DNA of 64,000 bases from assembly GCA_000497125.2 (NCBI GenBank), contig CM035321.1:8001-72000 (forward strand), given 5' to 3'. Below, in pieces: positions 51,008 through 62,809 of this stretch. Each line of letters starts with the position of its first letter. The first letter of the stretch is position 1. Source of the DNA: Spironucleus salmonicida (lineage: Eukaryota; Fornicata; Diplomonadida; Hexamitidae). A model generated the notes under the pieces. That model was not told the origin of the DNA. It searched no databases and saw only the letters and a program-made list of their open reading frames with translations. Made by a program: the position numbers and the translations under genes.

Positions 51008-51646
51008 TTAAGATAAGGAGGGGAATGGAATGAAAGCAAAATATATTAATATTATATAGTAAAAATACTACCATAGTTTTTACTTATAATGATATTATTA
51101 TATTATTAATATGCCCTAATATTAGATTTACAAATTGTAATTCTAACATTCCTTTATTTAAATTTAATTATATTATTTCATAATTTTAGATTATTTAATT
51201 TTGTAATTAAGATTAATATGTAGGTATTGATATAATACTAAACAATAATATATTAATCCGCTCCAATTGTGTCCCTTCCATAATTTCTAATGAGATCACA
51301 AAATTAAACTATATCCCGTCAGAAGTTCTAGGTACAAAACAATGCACCAATATTTAACTCCTAGCCTTAACCTATTATAAGTTCTGTCTCCTCCGTGCCA
51401 TTACGTTTTCCTACTGCGAACTAACTAGCACCTGTATAGTTTTTTGACGAAGAGCCAATGTTACTAGGCCTTCATAAGCCTAATGTATAATATGCCAAAT
51501 CAATTCACTTTGAAATTTCAGAATAAGACTCTGGCCTTTAAACATCTAAGGGATTCAACAGCTTCTCAGAGATGAGTTATGTCTCAGAATGTAGCGCATT
51601 TTAATTAATATAATAGTTAGAAGTGGAGTGATTTGCGGTTTTTATA
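51008..51646. other. Intergenic stretch holding a coding-like remnant on the minus strand
   Basis: Between the LeuRS start and the RarA/WRNIP1 stop. 51008-51240 is AT-rich and contains the LeuRS promoter. About 51260-51640 is clearly GC-richer. Its minus-strand translation looks like protein (for example ASQFAVGKRNGTEETELIIG) and uses TAA/TAG as Gln, but has no ATG start and is crossed by three TGA codons, two of which sit where Trp would fit well. It may be a decayed gene. I recognise no family. A plus-strand reading is also partly open, so the strand itself is not certain. Confidence 0.35.
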
Positions 51647-52864
51647 TCACCATTCTTTGTCAATAAAAAATTTAACCTTTTAAACATCCTCATGCAAAGG
51701 AGAATCAATAATTTAGCCACCCACGTCATGCGAGTAAATATAATTTTATCCAGCTTTACTTTCTCTATACCCTGGACGTGGGCGCATTAACTCTTAATTT
51801 TAATTCTTTTCCAAATAGTCCATTACATTTTATAAAGCATAATAACTAGAGTTAGATTTTGATGCTCGTGCAAGATAACATACTACTTCAGCTATTAAAA
51901 GTTGTCCTTCAGAGTCACCTACAATATGTAATCCTTATGCTGCCGATACAGCTAATGGTAATGCAGCAACATCAGCGAGACCTATGTCCTCAGCTGCGAT
52001 TACAATTAATCTTCTTGATACTTTTATTAAAGGTTCTTCACACTTAATTAAAACTCCAAGAAAATAAATAGCCCCATCAATATCACTGCAACGAATGGAT
52101 TTTTAAAGACCTGAATGAGCTTCATAAACCAAGGAAGATGAAACTACTGTATGGGAACAAAACTTTAACGCTGTTTTTACTGAATCTATTGTGATCTAAC
52201 CGTTAACTATAGAATTTTATAATACCTACAATGCCTTGCGAAAGTCTCCAGCCGTTTCTCGAGCAATTAATGCTAGTGCTTCGGGATCTGCTTATTAGTG
52301 AATTGTCAGATTCTAATCTAAAGGCTGAAGTTAATTAAGACATTTACATATGAGTATTAGGATATCTCTAGCTAATGGTTATTTAAGCTCAATCTATAGC
52401 ATTCTTGATCGTAAACCTGATATAATTTAGTGGATTGATGACTCAGTAGTGGCTGCAATAAGTGTAATTTTTTATTACTCTACCAATGACAAAAATATGA
52501 TTTATTAAGTAGATGATAACGCATGAAATTCATCCACAAATATTATTAAATGACCACTCTAACTAATTTGTTTAGTAATAATATCATCAATAACTCCCTT
52601 TGAAAATTTTCCAGATGCAATCTCAATAAAATTTAAATGCTTTCCAAAAATTTTATTAGTACTACCAAAAATTTTAACATAAGCTCTTGCCAATGATGTT
52701 TTTCCTGACCCTGGAGGTCCATTTAATATAATTGATGGTGGGAAAGAGATATTTTTGAAAAGCTAGAACAACTTTCCTTGTTTGTTATCAAATAATTCTG
52801 GATCGCCTATGAAATCTGTTAAATAAACGGGGCGCATCAATTCAGAAAATATCGTTTATGCCAT
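51647..52864 (-). CDS. WRNIP1: RarA/MgsA/WRNIP1-type AAA+ ATPase
   Basis: ATG 52864 to TGA 51649-51647, 406 codons. Starts MAQTIFSELMRPVYLTDFIG (the family's short clamp-loader-like N-terminus), Walker A GPPGSGKTSLAR near residues 44-55, Walker B LIIFVDEFHAL (DE with the catalytic Glu), sensor 1 AATTESS and an arginine-finger region GLRSRM. The C-terminal tetramerisation domain is the most diagnostic part: SRRLIVIAAEDIGLADVAALPLA, then an ARASKSN string. These proteins act at stalled replication forks. The usual ubiquitin-binding zinc finger of animal WRNIP1 is absent at the N-terminus, so it resembles the bacterial and fungal Mgs1 form. Slightly short (405 residues) but looks complete. Confidence 0.9.
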
Positions 52865-52901
52865 TCTGTGAATATAACTTACATATAATATAATATATAA
52901 A

Positions 52902-54869
52902 TCACTGTTTCATATCCTCTTACTAACTGCCTAATATTGTTTAAATAGTTTTAAACATCTCAATAGCGATCCCAATGACATAATTCTAGATAGAGCTAGG
53001 ATCCTCATGATTTTCCACAGCTTTAATAGAAAGACCTTATTTGATGAGAGTTTAATGAATTTCAACGAAAGTCTCTTATAAAATCTATGCTCCCTCATTA
53101 ATTTCTGTTAACTCTTATTCTTTGACTAAAATATTATTTAGCTTTTATATAATTATTTACACTTATTTACTAGGTTTCAGTTTATAATATAGATCAGGTA
53201 TATTTCCTATTAGATTTAGTATTTCTGATAAATCTGGCTACTCGTTTCCAATTAATTATTTTTCAATATCAAAATTTTCAGATTATAATTTTTATATGCA
53301 TAAAAATTTATTATTCCAAATACTACCACTGCCAACCTATACAAATTAGTCTAGTTATTATTTAATAACTTTCACTGGTTAATCTTTTATTTGATGTTAG
53401 ACTTATTACTTTCTTTACGATGAGAGCTTTGAAACCGTAGTAGTAACTATATTTGATGGGAAATCATCTTGGTCGTACTAAAGTTTCATTGATTATTATG
53501 ATTTTTTTAATTTATCCACTTTCTCAGCAATTTTAATTCTTTATTGTTTCTTTACTTCTGTCTAAGCTTATACTATATTTACTTCTTATATATCGTTATT
53601 AGATTACGTGATATACTTAGAACCATTGAGTGCTAACATTTCGCCTTCACAACTATCCTTTAGCAATTGAGGAGATTACGCTTAAAATTACTCATCTTTT
53701 ATATTTTTAACAAAATTAAACAATGTATCTGATTAACCTTATTTACCTTATTTTTAAAACGTGTATTCATTATTATTAATCTTACTATAAGTAATATCCT
53801 TAGAAAACTCAGTGTGCTTACTCACATCTATATTAATTGGTTTATCATATATATCATCATTTATATTTTATCTATTAATATTACCAAAGTGTAAATTTTG
53901 AGTCTGAAATTAATTTTATAGATAATAATTATCGTGATCATAATTAAAATTTAGCTCTTCATGATCGATTTTTTTTCTAATTTCCTTTTTAGAAACCATC
54001 TTAATTGGATTAATAAACTCCTCCATTTATAAATCTCTCAATACCGAGTCATCTTCAAAATTTTTAAATACTCTTCTATTTTTTAATTTTTCTACTGGTT
54101 AGTAATCACTATATCTTAAATTTTCTATTTTACTGTTCTGAAATTTCTGATACTAAATATCTAAAGCATCTTAGTTTACATTTGATTTTCTGAAATTTCC
54201 AGATAATGTAATATGTTCTTTTTAATTGTTTAAATTTGTAGATTAAAATTGCATTTATTTTAAAAAATTTCCTTCAACTTTAGGTATCCCCTTTTAAATT
54301 ACTTTCTTTTCAAATCTAGCTAACACTATTTCACTAACACTATTCAAATTTAGATCAACTTTGATATATTAGTAACTAGAATCTAATAAATTAGCTAGTC
54401 TTACTGCTCCACTTGTCTAAATTTTATTTTTGCGTAAGTTTAATATTTTTATTAGGGATTAATTTTTTAAATTTAAAGCTAATCCATCTATTAAAATATC
54501 TAATTATTGGTTAGTAATATCACAATCTCTGAGATCTAATTCTTCAACTATACAATGAGGTGATCCAATAAATATGGATAATTATTTGAATGATGACTGG
54601 AATATATTTCTAGAGATTAAAAGTTATTTTAAACCTTTCGGGCTTGTTATTTAATTTGATAGCACACTAAATAACTCTATAAATTAGGAATTATTTAAAT
54701 TAGAAGCGCCTAAATCCAATGATTCAATATACAGACATGGGAGAACAATTAAAAACTCTCTAAACGTATGCTCATTAAATTCACATTACCATAAATCTAG
54801 AATTTTGGCTGGTGAAATTGATATGGAGCGAATATGGTCAAAAGTTATCTTTGAAAATCTATAAGTCAT
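52902..54869 (-). CDS. Leucine-rich-repeat (RNI-like) protein with disordered/coiled C-terminus
   Basis: ATG 54869 to TGA 52904-52902, 656 codons. The first 220 residues contain several 27-30-residue leucine-rich repeats of ribonuclease-inhibitor type; examples are IESLDLGASNLNNSQFIELF, VEELDLRDCDITNQQLDILI and IKILNLRKNKIQTSGAVRLA. From about residue 230 the protein becomes Gln/Asn/Lys-rich and low in hydrophobics, probably disordered with short coiled coils. No membrane segment or kinase. LRR proteins of this layout are common in flagellates as cytoskeletal or ciliary scaffolds; the exact role is unknown. Its stop lies only 37 bp upstream of the next minus-strand gene's ATG. Confidence 0.75.
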
Positions 54870-55210
54870 ATTTTTGTGTATACTCAATAAATCTGTATAA
54901 TAACGTAAATTTGTGAAAAATAATAAAGTATTATAAATTTCAATGATAATTAAATTTATTATAAGTCAGATCATATATATTATTAAAGTTATTACCGACA
55001 GAATAGCTTAAAGAAATACAAGCTTTTAAACAACATTAACTTTAACATTTGATTGTGTTTGATACTGCTAATTCAACTAACTTAATTCGTATTATATTAA
55101 GCTATACCTCACTTTACATTCATAATGCAAGATTTTTAGATAAGTAATATTCTCTTATTAATAAAATAATTATTATCTCATTATTTATACATTATATATA
55201 ATTATTATAT
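54870..55210. other. AT-rich intergenic DNA
   Basis: About 340 bp between the LRR protein start and the TTL-like stop. Very AT-rich, no open frame or structure worth naming. Confidence 0.5.
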
Positions 55211-56575
55211 TCACTTGGTGTTATTCATAAATTAAAATTTTTTAACAACCTAAATAAAACCGTTCTTTGCTACTCTCTTTTAATCTCCATAAAGGCATTG
55301 CCATTTTAACCCACTAATCTATCTTTCTTGTTTTTATATGTTCTTCCATTAATCCAAAGTTAGTCTATTTTGCGCTAAATTACTTTATTTTGATAGCCAA
55401 ATTCGCTTGACCTCATCTGGTGGTGGAAAATACTTATCGATCGTTATCCTAAACATATCATCCAAAAGATAGGGAATCAAATTCCATGAAACTGCAGAGC
55501 TTAATTCAATGCATGGATTCGAATTTACTTCAATAACATACGGTTATAAATCTTCATCTAGCATAAAATCGAAACCAAATAATTCAAAACAGTTTTTAGT
55601 TTGCGCGGATTAAATGAGTTTAATTGAAGCTGCTTACATTGTTTATGCCATAATTTTTTAAATCTTTGGCCAAATTTCCATCAAAAACGATATTTATTTT
55701 AAGTCTTAAATAATTATTTCAAATTCCTCAAAGCTAAGCATATTTCCTTCTTCTTCAACAGAATATGTTTTACTATACTATTACACAGCATTATTTGTTA
55801 AATGTATAGCTGCATCCGTAGAATCTAGCGAAAATTCAGTTCCTGATAATCGTAAATACCCTGACTTATAGACAAAACAAGAACCATTATCAAGAGCTAA
55901 ACTGAAACAGCGTATGTCAAATTTTCTATTTTTAATTAAAAGTGGATTTTCTATGTATTTTTAAATAAGAAATGGCTAATTTTAACATGCTTTAGTAATA
56001 TCTTCAACAGTTTTTATCTCTTTTATTTTTTCCGTTTAAAGAAGCAATCCATTAACATGTTATTCTGCTTCATCTAATGTTGAAACAACCTATATCCCTC
56101 GACCTCTGTTTAATCCTACTGGTTTAAGTATCCATAGATTCTTAGTTAATTTTTAAGTATATTAATACTCCACTGGTGCACTATATTCAACTTCTGGATC
56201 GATATCTAATTCATCCTTTATGTATAGAAAATGGTCAATAAATTTTTATTTCTCATTTCCTTGATACATATATGTTGGCATCAGAAATTTAAAGGCATCA
56301 TTTCCTAAATTTTTAGTAAGCAATTTGTAAAATAAAATTTTAGAGTGCAAAACATTATAATTTGGTAGATGTGAATAAATTTATATTCCAGGTCTTAGTC
56401 TATTATAAAATACTGGAGCTGGAGAGTATTATTACCATCTAAGATTAAAAATATCAGAATCTTCTGTAACCTACCACCATGGTCTTGTTAATATTATATA
56501 TTTTATCAAATGTGCATTATTACCCAAGCCTAAAGACAGATACTTAAATTCATTTTGGTTATCGTTTATTTACAT
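55211..56575 (-). CDS. TTLL: Tubulin-tyrosine-ligase-like enzyme (TTLL)
   Basis: ATG 56575 to TGA 55213-55211, 455 codons. ATP-grasp enzyme of the TTL family, which adds glutamate, glycine or tyrosine to tubulin tails. Visible motifs in order: RPWW near residue 30, WILKPVGLNRGRGI (ATP-binding Lys and Gly-rich loop), IQKYIENPLLI, KFDIRCF (the family's K-x-D-x-R motif), HLTNNAVQ, and the metal-binding end FELFGFDFMLDED with EVNSNPC(I)EL. Length suits a compact TTLL. The short hydrophilic C-terminus is Gln/Lys-rich. Which amino acid it transfers cannot be decided; polyglutamylases are the most common in flagellates. It starts 98 bp from the divergent SNARE gene, so the two may share a promoter region. 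Confidence 0.92.
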
Positions 56576-56673
56576 TTATTAAGTTAAATATTTATATAAA
56601 ATTATGTAAGTATAATTTTGATATAAAGAATATTATTATACTCAAACAAATGTATACTAATTCATACCTTCAA

Positions 56674-57240
56674 ATGAATTCAATTACAGTATTAAATCGT
56701 TATCACACAGAATTGACAAAAATTATCTAATTAATATAAAAGCAGTCTCCTCCTCCGTTTTAGCTTATTGAAGAAGCTTTTTAAACATTGTAGAAGTATA
56801 GAAATGAATTAACATCTGCAACTGCAAAGGCCAAGGCTTTAGTAGGGCAAGAAAGATAAGCACTGTAATCTGCGACATTGTAACACAAAAATTAATTTCA
56901 AACTTTTTCATCTTAACTTTAATAATATTAGCCTTAATTTTAAATCCCACAATAAAATTTAAGCATGGAAACACTAGCTTTAGACGCAAGAACACACCTT
57001 GATATTGGTGCAACATAGGCTAAGATATCAGCTTAAGAATTAGATCGCTAAAATATATAGCTCACTGGTATTTAATTAGTAGCAGAAAACGTTAGAACTG
57101 GATTTTAAAAAGGTGGTAAACTTGCAGATATCATATCATGTGATGAACGTAAACATTATATCGCATAAATATGTTGCTCTTGCGCTAGTATATTCGCCTT
57201 AATCGTGGTAGCTATTTTGAAAATGGCTATTAAAAAGTGA
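56674..57240 (+). CDS. SNARE protein, Qb/Qc-type, tail-anchored
   Basis: ATG 56674 to TGA 57238-57240, 189 codons. Residues 1-100 are helical, the usual N-terminal three-helix domain, with a Pro-rich turn after the first helix. About residues 110-165 form the SNARE heptad region, with ATQAKISAQELDRQNIQL (a Gln in the likely zero layer) followed by GIQLVAENV. A hydrophobic tail anchor, CCSCASIFALIVVAIL, and a short basic end close the protein. Such proteins drive membrane fusion in the ER-Golgi or endosomal routes. Assignment to Vti1, membrin, Sec20 or a Qc group is not possible by eye. A start at the internal ATG 56958 would lose the N-terminal domain and is less likely. Confidence 0.75.
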
Positions 57241-57254
57241 ATGAAACTCATCGC

Positions 57255-57815
57255 TCATATAACACTAAAATGTTCAACAGATTCCGTGTGCTGAAGAGTT
57301 TTAAAGTCTAGCAAAGTTAGATCTTAAGTAGTCTGTTTATTTTAATATGCATCCATTAGTGAATTTCCCAATTTTCGCATTAGTTCCATATTTTATTATT
57401 ATTCTTTTTTAAAATCCTCTATTACATGTTTAAGTTATGACTCCAAATTAATATAAATATTAAAATCTTCCCTTTTTTTCATTATATTTACTTATTGATA
57501 AAGTGACTTATTATCATTAATTGATATTCGAAGCTATTTTTCCAAGGCTTTAATTAAACCTTAAGTAGGGCCTTGAAACTTTTTACTAATTGAAGTTTAT
57601 TCATCATAGAGTTGTTCTTCCAGAGTCTTATTTGAATCTTAAAGCTTTTTAATCTTATAGCTTTATACTTATATTTAATTTTTCATAAGTTTTCTCTCCT
57701 TGCGCAGTAATTACAGTTCATGAGCAAATTTTAATAATCTATCATCTTATGTATAATTTGTGGCAGGTCTCAAGCCTTGTGATGATTTTAATGGCAATGA
57801 TTTTATTTATTTCAT
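57255..57815 (-). CDS. Coiled-coil protein, unknown (186 residues)
   Basis: ATG 57815 to TGA 57257-57255, 187 codons. After a short basic start with SLPLKSSQGLRPATNY, nearly the whole length is charged helical sequence rich in Leu, Lys, Gln and Glu, with clear heptad character. No family is recognised. It converges with the SNARE gene, the two stops being only 14 bp apart, and its ATG is 54 bp from the divergent Mog1-like start. The size and composition resemble small basal-body or axonemal coiled-coil proteins, but this is inference. Confidence 0.65.
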
Positions 57816-57869
57816 TTTTATTATGATATATAATAAAGTATGACCATTTTACATATTTGTTTTAAAAAG

Positions 57870-58346
57870 ATGCCTGAGTTACCTTTAGTGCAACAACCTG
57901 TTCATCCATTATTCGGCGGGGCTATAACAATGAAAATAAGTGAAACATTTAGAGATACATCTGTAATATAACCATTAGCTGATACTAGAGAATAATTTTA
58001 CTCTCCTGAGAATAGAGTTACTCTTGTAATAGATATAATGATAATGTTAGAAAAAGATATTAAAGAATCACTAAATACATATCTAAGAGACATAGATGTG
58101 TGTTCTGATTCTTAGACTACAGTTTAATAATATTTTGAAAAAGGGGATTGGAAATTTTTGACTGGATTTTCGAAAGGTAGCCAGCACCAAGGTAATATGT
58201 GTTTAGGAGTCCTTAGAGATCAGTCAGTTAGTACGGATTTTTTAGTTTACACCTTTTCTAACAGTGAAAATATTAATTACATCCAAGACTGTGTGATTTC
58301 TGCCTAATCGTTTAAACTTCTAAATAAAAGTTTATTCACCTAATGA
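57870..58346 (+). CDS. MOG1: Mog1-like Ran-binding protein
   Basis: ATG 57870 to TGA 58344-58346 (preceded by an in-frame TAA read as Gln), 159 codons. Near the start it has the Mog1 signature HPLFGGAITMKISETFRDTS, equivalent to the (L)FGGA..., P..F.D.S string that begins Mog1 proteins, followed by RPxxDxREQFYSP-like sequence (LADTREQFYSP) matching the conserved P-D-xQEVF element. Mog1 binds Ran GTPase and promotes nucleotide release during nuclear import. At 158 residues it is shorter than yeast or animal Mog1, and the C-terminal half is divergent. A plant-type PsbP-fold protein is the alternative. Confidence 0.75.
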
Positions 58347-58376
58347 TTATATATAATATAATTAAAATATTTTTAA

Positions 58377-59144
58377 ATGTCAAAATTTTTAGTTGGTCAT
58401 GCAAGTATAGACATAAAACATCAAACGATGACAACTATTAAAAATTCATAGCTTATAACAACTAAACTGGATGATTCTGTTCTGATATATGCCGAATAGG
58501 TAATTTCTTCAAATGATCAGGGAAATTGTATTTTATTCATAAAATCTGGAGGTTTTGCTAGATTATATTAAGCTTAACTTTATGAACAGCATTTAACATT
58601 ATAATAATTCCCTACAGCATCTGGAAACTCATTGCCTACCTTTGAAACATGTACAATAGCGTAATCTGGAACTCTAGTTGGAGTATTAGGTAAATATAAG
58701 AATCAAATATTGCTTTATATTTTTGATTTTAATAAATGTACTGCGGCTAGAATTTAGTCTAATAATTTAAACAGTCAATCCAAAATTTTTTCAGCAAATG
58801 GAAGGTTGATGATATTTAATGATAAAACCACTTTATATGTAAATATAGACAATTTAAGTGTAGATTAATTATATAATATGAGTCCAATAATACCTCATGG
58901 TAATTATATTAGTATTTACCACAAAAAACTGCCTATTTTTGTATCATCTGATGGTATTTGGTCTTATGATAATGGATTATTTTTAAAAATTTCACCGGGA
59001 ATTTTAGAATGCGATATAATTGGTAATTATTTTGTTAATTTGACGACGAGCTTTATAAAAGAAATTCCATAATTAATTGTAGGATTGGAGCTTGAAAAAC
59101 AAAATTATGTATAATGCAAATAACTGATAAGTTTTGATGACTGA
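58377..59144 (+). CDS. Beta-rich protein, unknown (255 residues)
   Basis: ATG 58377 to TGA 59142-59144, 256 codons. Alternates short hydrophobic strands with polar turns (for example CILFIKSGGFARLYQ, GTLVGVLGKYKNQILLYIFD, SSDGIWSYDNGLFLKI), suggesting a beta-propeller or similar fold of about five to six units. No WD or Kelch signature is clear. No signal peptide or membrane segment. It follows the Mog1-like gene by 30 bp on the same strand. Function unknown. Confidence 0.65.
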
Positions 59145-59192
59145 TTTTATAATTATTATATTTAAAAACTATAAATATTCTAAAAATAAGAA

Positions 59193-59765
59193 ATGATCGT
59201 ATTATTATCTAATTGTTTCAAAGGATTCACTAACATGATAGTCAAAGAGGACAATATTAATTTTGAGTTAATTGCTGAGCAAGTTATTGATTGCCAAATA
59301 GGACTTAATGAGATTTACTATATATAACTTGAGCAGCATACTTTAATAGGAACTTAGGAAATGAAATTTAAGATCGGCCTATCTTAAGCAAGCATAGATT
59401 ATTAAGAGGAATATACAAAATTTTATATAAACAATCCATTTGTTGTGTCCATACAATATATAAACGAAATTGGAGATGTGTATGATGAAATAATAAATTT
59501 AATTAATAGTAACAATGGTAAAATGATTTCACTTACTATATCAGTTGTCATTTTACTGATTTTTCTTGTTTTTCTTATTCTATTCCTCAAACATATTTAT
59601 TACAGAAACAAGAAGCGTTTAAAAGGAAATGATTATATTATGGCGAAAGAACATTAAAAAATAATGATACATCATTAAAAAAGACTACGTAAACTGAACC
59701 CTGGTTTTTTAGTTGATTTTAATGAAGTATAAACCTTGTAAGAATAAAATCTAAAAATTTATTGA
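59193..59765 (+). CDS. Small single-pass membrane protein, unknown (190 residues)
   Basis: ATG 59193 to TGA 59763-59765, 191 codons. A short hydrophobic start (MIVLLSNCFKGF) precedes a polar ectodomain of about 90 residues, then a strong membrane helix near residues 110-132 (SLTISVVILLIFLVFLILFL) and a basic cytoplasmic tail (YYRNKKRLKG). Type I topology is likely. Start, size and topology resemble the gene at 45689-46255, though sequence identity is low. A shorter frame that begins at 59445 is just the 3' part of this gene under the standard code. Confidence 0.7.
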
Positions 59766-59815
59766 TTATTTAATATTGTATAAGATATGATTTATGTTTT
59801 TACCACTTCAAAACT

Positions 59816-60901
59816 ATGGAGGAATATCTTAAACGCAATAATGAATTGCACTCTTTTATTCAATAAACTATTACCGAGGCAGCAAATACAAAACCTGAAG
59901 ATGTAGGTGCTTTTATCTTATAGAAATTAGAGGCAAGACCCGACGTATAAAGTAGTGCAAAAGTACAATAGGTTACTGAATCCTTAATGGAAAATATTGA
60001 GGAGAATGAAACTCCAACAGCTTAACCGATGAGGCGTCGTGGTCGTACTATGTATTCTAAAAAAGTTGAAGAAAAAACCGTATTTGAAAAGTTTGATAAA
60101 AATGAAACTGAGTTAGCGTTACTACTTAATGGCCTAAAATCATCGCCTTTAACATCATAATATTCGGATATTTATCATATTGAATTTGCCTAAATAATGA
60201 AACCATTTGATTTCTAGTAAAATGAAAAAATTATTGTTTAGGGAACTAAAGGTGATTATTTTTATGTATTAACTGCCGGTACTTTGGATGTTTTGGTGGA
60301 TGATAATAAGGTTAATACACTTAAACCAGGTGCTGGATTCGGAGACATGGCATTGTTATATAATTAACCTCGTAATGCTACTATTTTATGTGTATCTTAA
60401 TGTAAATGCTTTGGATTTATAGGTGATGATTTTAAGTCTCTTATTATGCATTTACGTACTTCTGAAGTATAAGAGATTAAATTATTCTTGCATACAGTTA
60501 GAATGTTAGATAAGCTCGAATCGCAAGAAAAGTATGTTATTGCATAAGCATGTAAAAAATAACTTTACTCTGCTAGTAATCATATTATTACTTAAGGAGA
60601 AGCAGGAGAGTCATTCTTCTTCCTTTGTCAAGGCTAGGTAGAAATTTTAGTGGATGGTATTCGTGTTAACTTATTAAATGCTCCTAGCTACTTTGGCGAA
60701 GCAGCTTTGCTTCATAATGCACCTAGGAACGCCACTGTTAAAGCGATGAACGATATCGCATGCGCTTAATTAGATAGAGGTACATTTAATAATTTACTTG
60801 GACCTTTAACTGATATTATGGAAAGAGATAGAATTCCAAGCAGTGTTAGCATGGAATAAATTAATTTGGCTATGAAACCTGTAAGTGACGATGATCAGTG
60901 A
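59816..60901 (+). CDS. PKAR: cAMP-dependent protein kinase regulatory subunit
   Basis: ATG 59816 to TGA 60899-60901, 362 codons. Residues 1-45 form an R-subunit-type dimerisation/docking helix pair (KPEDVGAFILQKLEARPDV). Residues 72-78 hold the basic inhibitor-like site MRRRGRT, where Thr would occupy the phosphorylatable or pseudo-substrate position. Two cyclic-nucleotide domains follow, with phosphate-binding cassettes FGDMALLYNQPRNAT and FGEAALLHNAPRNAT. The second keeps the canonical Glu and Arg; the first has Asp for the usual Glu, which may change nucleotide affinity. It holds the kinase catalytic subunit inactive until a cyclic nucleotide binds; in protists the ligand may not be cAMP. 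Length is normal. In-frame TAA/TAG inside conserved motifs (for example the Gln before PRNAT) support the code. Confidence 0.95.
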
Positions 60902-60955
60902 TGTGAAAATAATTAATATTATATTTATGATATTAGATATTAGTAGTTTTACTGA

Positions 60956-62734
60956 ATGGATGTAAACTAGTATATAACTAAATTAATTGATGTGGATGTA
61001 TAACTATCAAATATGTACTAAGAGTAGTAATAAGTAATACAGTAGGAATTATCTTTAAAGAAAACATATTAAGATGAGATGGGGTAATTAATTGATTAAC
61101 TTTCAGAACAGAAATCTTAATTAGTTACTGATGATATCGTATTATAATAAGCATAAATTTCTCAATACGCAGATGAATACTATTAGTCGCATTTTTCCAT
61201 ACTTTCAAACTTAAAGTCATGTTTATAAATAATAGAAGCTAGGTAAAATAATTTATCACTATATGATAATTCATAAAAACTCATTGCGAAGAATTAATTT
61301 ATTGATGTGATTAAATTAGTCGCAAATAGTTTTAAAGGATCAAACCTAATAAGCACTTAGTTTATTGATAAATAATGTAAAACATTTGACCTTATAAATA
61401 CATATATAAATAATTTAGAATAAAGTACAATATTTTCTTCTTTCAACCCTTAGTTAATTTATTACTAATCATTAAGTACAGACTTCAATAATATAATTTA
61501 ATTTTATACTAGTTTTATTGAAAAAGAGCAAATACCAAATTAGTTATGTTAATAAATTAAATTTTTATCAGATATGACGTAAACTATTGTTCATTAGCTA
61601 GAACTGTTATTTAAAATTTTAATATAGCTCTATGAAAACTAATACTATCATTTTTTAACGTAGATGTTTCATAACTAGTATATGTTCTATATTATTGAAG
61701 ATAATATTGTTGACTAATTATTACAGCGTGTTGTTATTATTTTTGATAAAATATATTCATTTATTTAAAGAATAGAGGAAAATAGTGATCTTAAACCTAG
61801 TATAATTTTGACTACCATCAATCTTCTTACTAGATTTGTAAAAATACTTCAACTAAAAACTGTATAATTTAATGAATATCTGACTAATGTAGATCACAAT
61901 TTTATTGAGACCGTTTATTCGAAAAAAATTACCCCAGTAATGAAACTAAATACTACATCTATTAATTCATCATTAGAAATGTATTTTTCATATTTAATGG
62001 AACTTTCGAAAGAAGCCTTCAAAGTAACAGTTCTATCATAATCTGATATGCTAGGTACTGAAATTATTTCATAAATAAAACTTACCATTGATAATTTTAC
62101 AAATATTGAGGCAATAAATTTTGATATGCAACTATATATTGATGATTATTTGGTATTTTGCTAAAAATAAATTATATAAATTATTGCCTAGCTAAGTTTA
62201 TAATCAGCATACTATCTTAGTTAAAATTTAAAATAGTATATAACTACATTATAAATACCGTTAGAAGCTAGAATTACTCATTTTCTCACTATAAATGTTA
62301 ACTTAGCACTCGAAACACTTAATTCAGCTATTTTTAGAGCAGCAACAACATAAGATTTTTCATCTCTAACTGATGAATTAAATCAGGCGTACTCAACATA
62401 ATCTGGATAGTTTGATGCATAGCCACACGCTCCATGGTCAGCACGATTTAGTGTTCTTCTCATTAAATTAATAATTAAATAAATATATACCATTGGAAAA
62501 TCAGTTAAAATTTAAAATATTAATACTGCTTTAGTAGGAATTAATTTATTTTAAAGAAGCATTAGTTAATTGCTGCATATGAGTGGAGGTTAATATGTAC
62601 TTATATTAAGATAATGGGTAAGTGTTAGTTCAAGTATTAATATTGATGAAGTATTAATAATTAAAGAAGAATATGGAGGATAATGGAAGATAGATGGAGA
62701 TGAATAATTAATTTTACGTGCAAATTTAAAGTGA
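60956..62734 (+). CDS. Large helical protein, unknown (592 residues)
   Basis: ATG 60956 to TGA 62732-62734, 593 codons. Residues 1-90 are a Gln-rich coiled coil (SNMYQEQQQVIQQELSLKK type). The rest is alpha-helical with no membrane segment or catalytic motif, ending in a small beta-rich tail (EEYGGQWKIDGDEQLIL). The layout of an N-terminal coiled coil followed by stacked helices resembles subunits of vesicle-tethering complexes such as COG or GARP/exocyst, but no signature proves this. It lies 54 bp after the PKA subunit on the same strand. About one residue in eight to ten is Gln, many of them TAA or TAG. Confidence 0.7.
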
Positions 62735-62809
62735 CAAGAATTGGTTTAACTATATCTTAATTTCATTTTATACTATTATACATTATATGGTATTAACTTC
62801 TTTATATTA

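Noticed and set aside
51859-52047. Leu/Gln-rich 62-residue plus-strand frame
   Set aside because: Antisense to the conserved C-terminal domain of the RarA/WRNIP1 gene.
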